DNA from: Vreelandella rituensis
GTDB taxonomy: Bacteria > Pseudomonadota > Gammaproteobacteria > Pseudomonadales > Halomonadaceae
Reading direction: 5' to 3'
Assembly: GCF_003336665.1 (NCBI RefSeq)
Contig: NZ_QPIJ01000001.1
Coordinates: 300,812-364,811 of the forward strand
Length of the DNA: 64,000 nt
The notes under the pieces were generated by a model. It saw only the letters and a list, made by a program, of their open reading frames with translations. It did no database searches and had not been told where the DNA came from. How positions within the stretch are numbered: the stretch's first letter is position 1; each line of letters starts with the position of its first letter. Positions 59,501 to 64,000 of the stretch are shown here, piece by piece. A program made the translations under genes and the position numbers.

Positions 59501-61665
59501 ACGTGGACAGGTTCGGGTTCGTAAAGGGCTGGTTCATCAACGACCCTGATATTGCGAGTACCTTCGGGTCTTTCGCTGAGGGCGGCAATGTAAGGGCTGT
59601 CTATCTCGCCGTCAAAAACCCTGTGGACCCAGACGTAGCACTTGAGTTGGCAAGAGAGGCCGAGGTTCCCCTCCTGGAGCGGGCCGCCTGGATTCAAGCG
59701 CGGTGGGATGGCTACAAAATGGAGGAGGGTGACTCAATAACCTGTATCCCGTTCAGGCCTGAGCAAATTAAGCCGGTTTTCGATGCAGGTAGCTTGGACT
59801 TCGCCAACCCTGACACCCGCCTGAGCTTTGCCGGGGAGTCGGCGCGCACTGCGGATCGCCTGACGCTGGCCTATGCCCAGAAGGCGCTGGCGGCGGGGAT
59901 GGCTCCCAATCTGGTGCGTGAGCAAACCGGTTGGCACCAGGGCGTCGACGGCCGGTTTCGTTTTGAGATCAACGACAGTAAGGCCCGACTGCTTCCAGCG
60001 CTGGATGTCTTGAGCGACGGCGGGAAACCCCCTGGGCGTATCAGCAGCTTTGAATACCTCACCCATCAGGACGGCACCTATACGGTGACGCTACGCCCGG
60101 AGGATGCGCGCCGAAGCCGAGATTTCACCAAACTGGAAAAGGTGGGCCGCGATGTATTGAATGCAGTCTTGCCGCGGCAGGTTATGCAGGCGATCGATGC
60201 GGGGCGGGGTGAAGACGAGAGTAGCCGTCACCGGAAGGCCGCCGGACTGAAGGTGCGCGAGGCGTTCGACTTCGGGGGGCTTAACGCCTTGCAGTTAAAG
60301 CATGTGCTGCATCATCCGGAATTGTTTGCCGCCTATCCGGCGTTATGCGACCTTCCTGTCCAGGTAGATCCCTCGCTGGGCAACCGGGCTGAGTTAATCA
60401 CCTTCAAGAAGGGCGGTAAGGCGGTTCGGCTGGGAGTTGGCCACCAGTTATCAGGCTTGCTCCACGAACTGCAGCACCAGGTGCAAGAGTACGAGGGGTT
60501 TGCCCAGGGCGGGAACGTGCAAAGCATGCGTAATCATATCCAGAACGAAGGAATGGCGGCGTTTGAGGCGGCGAATCAGGCGTACCAGCGGGTAGGAATG
60601 CAGATTCCGGAGGTGCTGAAGGCCCATGAAACGCTGGATTCGATCCAGATGCTTATCCTGAACGAGTTGGGCCTCGATCCCTTTTCTCGGGAGTCACGCA
60701 TGGAAATAAAAGAGCACATGACCCCCGAGCAGTCTCAGCGGCTGGCCTCCTGCCGTGAAGCCTACTGGGCAGCCGTAGAGGCGGTTGGCGGCTTTGAAGA
60801 TGAGCGGGTGGGTGAGTTCATCGATTACGTGATGGAACGCGACGAGGCCCGGTTCAGCGTCTCTGTGCCGATGGATGTGGCCAAGGATCACTATATGCGT
60901 CTGGCCGGCGAGGTCGAGGCGCGCAATGTCGAGACTCGAATGGAGCTGGACAGCGAGCAGCGGCGAACGTCTCCCCCTGAGCAGACCGTCGATATCTCGA
61001 AGGATTTTCAGATAATCAAAGATGCGCATGGCGCGATCGCGGCAAAAGAGCCGGAGCCCATGCTGCCTGAGCTGGCCATCCTCGATACCGAGGCCGGTAC
61101 CGTGCTCAATCGGGTGCGAGCGGGCGAAGCCCTCCAGGGGGTTGCGGATGAGCTCCTGGGGGTGCTTGACGCCAGTGGTCACGACGTCGGCTGGATGGAT
61201 GGGGGCTGCCGGCTGTTTGCCGAGGGGCTGGGCACCTGGTCACAGGGGCAGATCCAGCTAGGGGTGACCGGACGAGATCAGGCATCACCATCCCATGTCG
61301 TTGGGGTGCTTGCGTTGGGTGATCGCCCCGACGCCCCATGTGTGCTGCTGGACGCCGATGGGGTGAATACCCCCGCAGGGATGCTGGCCAAGCTGGCGCA
61401 ACTGGAGCTAAGCCCGGGCGAGCAGATGCTGGCGGTCGGGAAGGCTGCGGAAGACCTGACGGGGGAGCTATTGTCGGACCCCGCGATGGCGCACCGCTTG
61501 AGTCACCTGTTCAACATGCGACTGGGCGACTTCGATAGCTGGCGCTCGCAACTCAACGATGAGCTTGTCACGCTGGGGTACATGCAAGAGGTGGATGCCG
61601 GACGCGATGCGCGGGACGTTCCGCAGCGGAAAGTGGCAAAGGAGATGCCAGGAATGAACGGATAA
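53542..61665 (+). CDS. Polyvalent protein with repeated ART-like domains, HExxH motifs and RadC-like JAB
   Basis: A 2707-residue multidomain protein (ATG 53542, GGAGA upstream). Residue 112: LHEAVGH, a first metallopeptidase-like motif. Near residues 270, 474, 658, 988 and 1955: five copies of an ART-like unit, seen as W-F-x-x-SKVV-D-x-x-G-x-P-x-x-HGT, some ending QIKSAxxNRGTxD. Near 1157 and 2101: two copies of a shorter unit (YAxKAL...QTGW). Residues 1280 and 2308: HEIQH and HELQH metallopeptidase motifs, each followed by AGEVEARNV. Residue 1686: RadC-like JAB, HNHPSGVSEPSDAD. Such modular proteins are called polyvalent and are found on conjugative elements and phages, where they are thought to act early in a new host. 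Adjacent ftsZ is convergent. Length and modules make recent gain or loss of repeats possible. Confidence 0.85.
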   Translation: MSNRIFGPEMGAEQPDTRLSAAPATNHSPASGGELSPLDFKQSLRAALSYHPILSQVQIVDRPGDLPPAVQRHILANGLAPDRVRGAYADTGLYLVAGNIPDVATGIRAALHEAVGHQGLRAILLDDFEPQMLNLHKTFPRDHNAWETTAQRYGYLDTGTDAGRVAFAEELCAYLAEQDETVSEWDMMQAEIRQAIREHFPELPMTELDVRALVQRSRESLILRHGNPEAIADVQARQARRTKVASNLMDYKQRIGKGLPDPLSLALYRGGSQVVDDDGIPCRLYHGAGSDVGHIDGTFWGSPDPAHANDYAAMRSDLGAAASVVPYYADIRRPFDGDPLQAVPTSWERPNGLTVAVFVDELIRQSGASAEVGERLRAIGSDLMRAGRREESGPSYSTQDFWYGTRSMFGREGEQLLAQAYAIAGFDGVRFTEAGKLTYGAFSASQLSFLDQGASLRGWQPDRHHGEGLASQEAFARWFGVSKVVDKDGNPLMVHNGTDAEFTVFDTRDRALDMSIPNNLGDNIGSFFAENKNHAKDFGKAVSSYYLKLENPKVFKTQRDFRDYIRETSGRTPDIRDSEGFIIEEGRFEHRTRETLEAEGFDGVMITRPNYTKSRSSDRPWFIAFYPNQIKSAQNNRGTYDPGNPDVRFKLQKEAILPLEDNPAFSKWFDDSKIVTPDGAPLRMFHGTNSDITAYEEAKIRASDLDAYCNGYWFNSNARTTPATRDATVVMPVYLAIKNPASYALVEQVARQVRRDGELRPDARSNDDEVRFRLQEMGYDGFLFTEPVRLTAEQRAIYAQTGEITLDTNRGEHLILRHAPQPVRELREVSYQADALSFENRLGQTVTVSLSQPDDAQVLLSIAQEDGVLVLDSGDDIAEALAHIKALRSGAVESVVLGDTTLHRTTQTQTYPEMIETGEILDIVDLYTKENGHITGYSSLDDFEAQHSDLVAVAFQSGQIKSAIGNRGTFDPNNSDIRYAIEQGGSSQLEDNPAFRQWFGHSKVTQQGRPQPVYHGSPVKGITEFTGSSYPVPKPGETYDWTGEQEVIQFISSRTAARTYGKNVTAAFLALENPLVIDAQGKRWGSEISPLSYLPQAVENGHDGIIVRNVIDVGSGNEMADTFMVFRREQIKSALDNVGTFDAKNPDIRFSFAGVGAQTADIHQLDYAKKALKDGLSAEQVRQQTGWFQGDDKKWRFEIDDSQARYLPVLDKTVGKLWTESLDRVIRHPALFAAYPGLRNLDVVSMRGMDRMRGRYVQDEHAIWLNADNSALDQFSTLMHEIQHSLQAVESFARGGSPESIPRLANVVAEQLYSTGQPAKAYEAMKEARMADLALLIKRWRNSPESLTRSTTWYRVKNMVSPGKRSPERAAYMAGKVEEAIDSLTGDLEFWEKAELQTALNTPDDELKRASRNAARRWARHSGSRQTFLAWREIEKNEDPERQYFFYRRLAGEVEARNVQARQHLSAAMRKATPPAETQDIPGEETLVAFPYGPAPAASEMAEAEPPSLAGVAERRLPAYLRGKPSPDQLKLALDDLAAVRKMDPYASMPQRPNTNERQRERGRTGLHQLIDQLSDRVRRRLNDPGSEGIGLLGASIYRDFAEGESFQLLGRPIASNEDLATVAQVYRNPHFETLRVIYTRDDEVVGESAISSRMPSAVRFQNLDLEARIAAAIKATGATGFFLLHNHPSGVSEPSDADMRFTMGIFQKFSEFRGHVVIDHNEYSTIMQKGRSRTLESATIKAPWLEGQDFTTAPSEPHAALGMRINGPAAVVEVAKRLNARTDQPVLISTTSSGDVSLITTIPTAYFDYLYSKLDDESAVRGALSELRQLQRASGSGGFQFLVTPDKAQLSDYDWLWDTGLFTDLLTPQGESFQQTAFFDAPPDPIVEAARATYREQTATHDNVAPDLLAAEKDAAYGSHALTVREPQADAYRNQAMQDTPMPEAISEAKRQAAFGQWFEGSQVVDANGLPMAMYHGTRGDFDEFDVDRFGFVKGWFINDPDIASTFGSFAEGGNVRAVYLAVKNPVDPDVALELAREAEVPLLERAAWIQARWDGYKMEEGDSITCIPFRPEQIKPVFDAGSLDFANPDTRLSFAGESARTADRLTLAYAQKALAAGMAPNLVREQTGWHQGVDGRFRFEINDSKARLLPALDVLSDGGKPPGRISSFEYLTHQDGTYTVTLRPEDARRSRDFTKLEKVGRDVLNAVLPRQVMQAIDAGRGEDESSRHRKAAGLKVREAFDFGGLNALQLKHVLHHPELFAAYPALCDLPVQVDPSLGNRAELITFKKGGKAVRLGVGHQLSGLLHELQHQVQEYEGFAQGGNVQSMRNHIQNEGMAAFEAANQAYQRVGMQIPEVLKAHETLDSIQMLILNELGLDPFSRESRMEIKEHMTPEQSQRLASCREAYWAAVEAVGGFEDERVGEFIDYVMERDEARFSVSVPMDVAKDHYMRLAGEVEARNVETRMELDSEQRRTSPPEQTVDISKDFQIIKDAHGAIAAKEPEPMLPELAILDTEAGTVLNRVRAGEALQGVADELLGVLDASGHDVGWMDGGCRLFAEGLGTWSQGQIQLGVTGRDQASPSHVVGVLALGDRPDAPCVLLDADGVNTPAGMLAKLAQLELSPGEQMLAVGKAAEDLTGELLSDPAMAHRLSHLFNMRLGDFDSWRSQLNDELVTLGYMQEVDAGRDARDVPQRKVAKEMPGMNG

Positions 61666-61676
61666 GTGAGTGTAGA

Positions 61677-61714
61677 CCGCCCGCCCTTGGCTCAACAGCA
61701 CTGAGGGCGGGCGG
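61677..61714. terminator. GC-rich hairpin between the polyvalent gene and ftsZ
   Basis: CCGCCCGCCCT, 16 bases, AGGGCGGGCGG: an 11-bp stem between convergent genes. No T run on either side; probably a bidirectional stem terminator. Confidence 0.55.
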
Positions 61715-61716
61715 CC

Positions 61717-62853
61717 TTAGCGTGCGTCGCGGCGCAGGAAAGCGGGAATATCCAGGTAATCCTGATCGTGGGTAGACGCCGAGGGGGAGGGGGAGGCAGT
61801 TCGGGATGCCGGCTGTTCGACCTTGCGATGCCGGTGGGTCAGTTCGGGCGGTGACTTGGCCGGCATGGAAACAGTGTTGACCTTGGCTGCTGTTCCATTT
61901 AGGCCAGCCGCCACAATGGATACCCGTATGGTGTCGCTCATATCCATATCGACGGAGGTGCCGATCACGACCGTCGCTTCGTTGCCGGCAAACTGGTTGA
62001 TCACTTCCCCGACTTCATTGAATTCACCAAGGGTAAGGTCAGGCCCTGCGGTGATATTGACCAGCACGCCTCGAGCGCCGCTGATATCGAGTTCTTCAAG
62101 CAGGGGGCTATTGACCGCCGCGAGGGCTGCCTCGGTCGCTCGCGATTCGCCCCTGGCGGTACCCACTCCAATTTTGGCGCGCCCCTGCTGAGACATGACC
62201 GCCTTCACGTCCGCAAAGTCGACGTTGATCATGCCGGGGGAGGTGATCATTTCAGCAATGCCGGCGACACCATCTCGAAGAACGTCATTGACCGCCGCGA
62301 ATGCTTTGAGGAGGCTGGTGTTCTTGCCGAGCACCGGCAGGAGGCGCTCGTTGGGAATCACGATCAGCGAATCGACGCACTCCGCCAAGGCCGCGATGCC
62401 CTGATCGGCGATGGCCTTGCGCTTGCCCCCCTCGAACACGAAAGGGCGGGTGACCACCGCCACGGTGAGCATGCCTTCCTCGCGGGCAATCTGAGCAACC
62501 ACGGGGGCGGCACCGGTGCCGGTACCACCCCCCATGCCGGCCGTGATGAACACCATGTCTGCACCCGCCAGCCGGGCGCGAATATCTTCCCGACTTTCTT
62601 CGGCCGCTTGACGCCCGATCTCCGGGTTGGCGCCAGCCCCCAGGCCTTTCGTAAGCCCATTACCGATGGCCAGGGCCACGCGTTGCGGAGTTTTCAGCAG
62701 TGTCTGCTGATCCGTGTTGGCGCTGATGTAATCGATTCCTTCCAGGGCTTGGCTCTCGAGCATGTGCATGACGGTATTGCCGCCGCCACCGCCTACGCCG
62801 ATGATCTTGAGTTGGGCGGGATGCTCGAGAGACTCGCTAGTAAAGGGGGCCAT
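61717..62853 (-). CDS. ftsZ: FtsZ cell-division GTPase, plasmid copy
   Basis: A 378-residue tubulin-like GTPase. All core motifs are intact: GVGGGGGNTV near residue 18, the tubulin signature GGGTGTGA at about 107, T7 catalytic loop NVDFADVKAVM near 210, and the C-terminal peptide DYLDIPAFLRR that binds FtsA and ZipA. The linker before it is Pro/Ser/Thr-rich. Start ATG 62853 has GAGGCAATCC upstream. It is slightly shorter at the N-terminus than Escherichia coli FtsZ. With all residues in place, it should polymerise with or interfere with host FtsZ. Plasmid-borne FtsZ is unusual. Confidence 0.92.
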   Translation of the reverse strand: MAPFTSESLEHPAQLKIIGVGGGGGNTVMHMLESQALEGIDYISANTDQQTLLKTPQRVALAIGNGLTKGLGAGANPEIGRQAAEESREDIRARLAGADMVFITAGMGGGTGTGAAPVVAQIAREEGMLTVAVVTRPFVFEGGKRKAIADQGIAALAECVDSLIVIPNERLLPVLGKNTSLLKAFAAVNDVLRDGVAGIAEMITSPGMINVDFADVKAVMSQQGRAKIGVGTARGESRATEAALAAVNSPLLEELDISGARGVLVNITAGPDLTLGEFNEVGEVINQFAGNEATVVIGTSVDMDMSDTIRVSIVAAGLNGTAAKVNTVSMPAKSPPELTHRHRKVEQPASRTASPSPSASTHDQDYLDIPAFLRRDAR

Positions 62854-62982
62854 TGGATTGCCTCAAAATGTATATGGTAACCATGATACCGGAATATAGA
62901 TGCATTCTAACAGATTGGCGCAATGCTGTGATTGTTCGCTTGAACTTTCCGTTACGCTGAGGTAAGACCTTCGTCGTTCGCT

Positions 62983-63174
62983 CTACGCAGCAGCGTCGGC
63001 TTGATGGTTGCTGGCGGCTCGTTGAGCAAGTCGGTTGATAGCTTCGTCGCGGCTAAGACCCTCGCTCAGGACTAGCTTGTCCACGTCTTCGCGGCCAAGG
63101 ACGCCTATATGGGTCATGATAACGCCGCCGCGGGCAAGGGCGTTTCTGATGATGGCTTCGAATGTGTCGGTCAT
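62983..63174 (-). CDS. Small protein, 63 aa
   Basis: A 63-residue helix-rich protein (SRDEAINRLAQRAASNH near the end), start ATG 63174 with GGAG upstream. The family B site at 63212-63246 ends 38 bases before it, the same distance as for the gene at 709. No motif recognised. Function unknown. Confidence 0.55.
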   Translation of the reverse strand: MTDTFEAIIRNALARGGVIMTHIGVLGREDVDKLVLSEGLSRDEAINRLAQRAASNHQADAAA

Positions 63175-63211
63175 GTTGTTGATCTCCGGACTCGGTGGCT
63201 TTTCCTTCTAT

Positions 63212-63246
63212 CCCCTATATAGGGGTCTGCTGTGGTTGTCGGGCGA
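63212..63246 (-). promoter_or_regulatory. Family B site before the 63174 gene
   Basis: Minus strand: TCGCCC, 13 bases, GACCCCTATATAGGGG, whose last 14 bases (63212-63225) are a perfect palindrome. Confidence 0.55.
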
Positions 63247-63281
63247 TATTCCAGAGTTTGCGAAGCCATGGCAGGGGTGTG

Positions 63282-63551
63282 CTAGAAAAGCTCCCCATTG
63301 GCAAAGAGCTCGAACTTTGAGAGTTCCTGCTCGCGCCTGACCTCATCCAGAAGCGAAGCGGCTGATTCGCCTGTGAGTTCATCAAACAGGGTGCGCGATC
63401 GCGGGTCGGTGGCGACTTCAACGTCTTGAATGAACAGCACAGCGGAGGACACCCTGGTACAGCTTCCACATTGATAAAACTCGATCTTGGCCTTCAGCTT
63501 CGATTTAATTGCTTTCTGACTGGTGGCTTCGCTGCCGCACTTGCACTGCAT
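63282..63551 (-). CDS. Small zinc-ribbon protein, 89 aa
   Basis: An 89-residue protein starting at ATG 63551 (GAGGAAG upstream); the frame extends to 63719 but has no start signal there. CKCG near residue 3 and CGSC near residue 29 form a zinc ribbon. The C-terminal 50 residues are acidic and helical. No family recognised. Confidence 0.6.
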   Translation of the reverse strand: MQCKCGSEATSQKAIKSKLKAKIEFYQCGSCTRVSSAVLFIQDVEVATDPRSRTLFDELTGESAASLLDEVRREQELSKFELFANGELF

Positions 63552-63727
63552 ACTGGCTTCCTCAGTTGTGTTTCTGATGACCGTTTGATGTCGCCGGTTA
63601 GGAAAGTCTCGGCTGACGGACCAAGTATTCCGATGTGTTGCTCTACGAAACGATGTTACAGCGTTGGCGTGATGCGTGCCTGCTACCGAACGGGATGCGG
63701 GGAGCGCGGCCCCCCGCAAGCAAGATG

Positions 63728-63946
63728 TCAGGCGGCGTCATGTTTGTTGAGCATCACTCGACACTCACCCAAGGTTTTCGGCGTCCACGAAAGGTCTAGC
63801 TCAGCACCGCTCGTGGTGATGTCGGCAATCGAGATATACCCAAGCTCAGCGAAATGGATGCTGGCAAGCCCAAAAGCCTCTAGGAGGCTGTCCGAGAATA
63901 CGGTATGCCCACCTAAAAGGTGATCAAAAGACCATCCAACAAACAC
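63728..63946 (-). CDS. Possible small protein or gene fragment, 72 aa
   Basis: A 72-residue frame starting with GTG at 63946 and ending before the zinc-ribbon gene. It shows no RBS I trust and no motif. The segment at 63886-63900 resembles the ends of some insertion sequences (GAGGCTGTCCGA), so this may be part of a mobile element running beyond the window. Weak call. Confidence 0.25.
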   Translation of the reverse strand: MFVGWSFDHLLGGHTVFSDSLLEAFGLASIHFAELGYISIADITTSGAELDLSWTPKTLGECRVMLNKHDAA

Positions 63947-64000
63947 CTAAAGATGATGTGTGCTCACCAGCGACCAATAAAACGGTCCAATGGCGTTTTT

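Noticed and set aside
63886..64000. Possible insertion-sequence end at the right edge
   Set aside because: Only a short GAGGCTGTCCGA-like stretch is visible and no transposase or matching terminal repeat is in the window, so it is not annotated as an element.

Overview
This window reads as about 64 kb of a large gammaproteobacterial plasmid. The evidence is an iteron origin beside a Rep initiator (14.1-16.3 kb), an IncC/KorB-type ParA-ParB pair (37.6-39.9 kb), an actin-like ParM relative with candidate centromere repeats (32.4-35.1 kb) and a PRTRC (ParB-Related, ThiF-Related) cassette. Gene style and moderately high GC suggest a Halomonas-like marine or halophilic host, but that is only a guess. 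No rRNA, tRNA, CRISPR array or complete insertion sequence was recognised. Layout: 0.1-0.7 kb, one small gene. 0.8-13.0 kb, a leftward type IV pilus operon (TcpQ-like protein, secretin, two prepilins, assembly ATPase, membrane platform, accessory proteins, PilT-like ATPase) ending at a clear terminator. 14.1-15.05 kb, origin iterons, then rep. 16.4-32.3 kb, leftward operons for two GHKL-type ATPases, thymidylate kinase, an exported HExxH protein, an N6-adenine methyltransferase, an NAD-dependent DNA ligase and the PRTRC cassette (ThiF/E1-like, protein B/E2-like, F-like, C/ubiquitin-like, E). 32.3-39.9 kb, partition functions: the ParM-like PRTRC protein D, a possible adaptor, a cluster of perfect palindromes, the PRTRC ParB, and IncC/KorB. 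40.0-44.8 kb, accessory cargo that looks AT-richer (DUF411 protein, CoiA-like nuclease, XRE regulator, SMEK-like protein). 44.9-53.3 kb, exported and stress genes (EEP-HhH nuclease, DUF4326-macro-SLOG fusion, lipoprotein, HTH-HD protein, DUF2726 protein, L,D-transpeptidase, DsbG-like, I78-like). 53.5-61.7 kb, one 2707-residue polyvalent protein with repeated ART-like domains, HExxH-type motifs and a RadC-like JAB domain. 61.7-62.9 kb, a full-length FtsZ. The rest holds small genes. Two dispersed promoter or operator families tie the plasmid together. Family A (core TATATGGGTTG) occurs nine times, always before leftward maintenance operons, with sigma70-like boxes embedded in eight of the nine. 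Family B (TCGCCC, 13-15 bases, then GACCCCTATA) occurs seven times, always pointing at a gene start, including the polyvalent protein, thymidylate kinase and small orphan genes. A third element, the palindrome AAAATCTCCATGGAGATTTT, clusters beside the PRTRC ParB gene and is the best centromere candidate. The points most worth following up are the PRTRC ubiquitin-like cassette without a visible JAB partner, the two promoter families, the polyvalent protein, plasmid FtsZ, and the paired GHKL ATPases.
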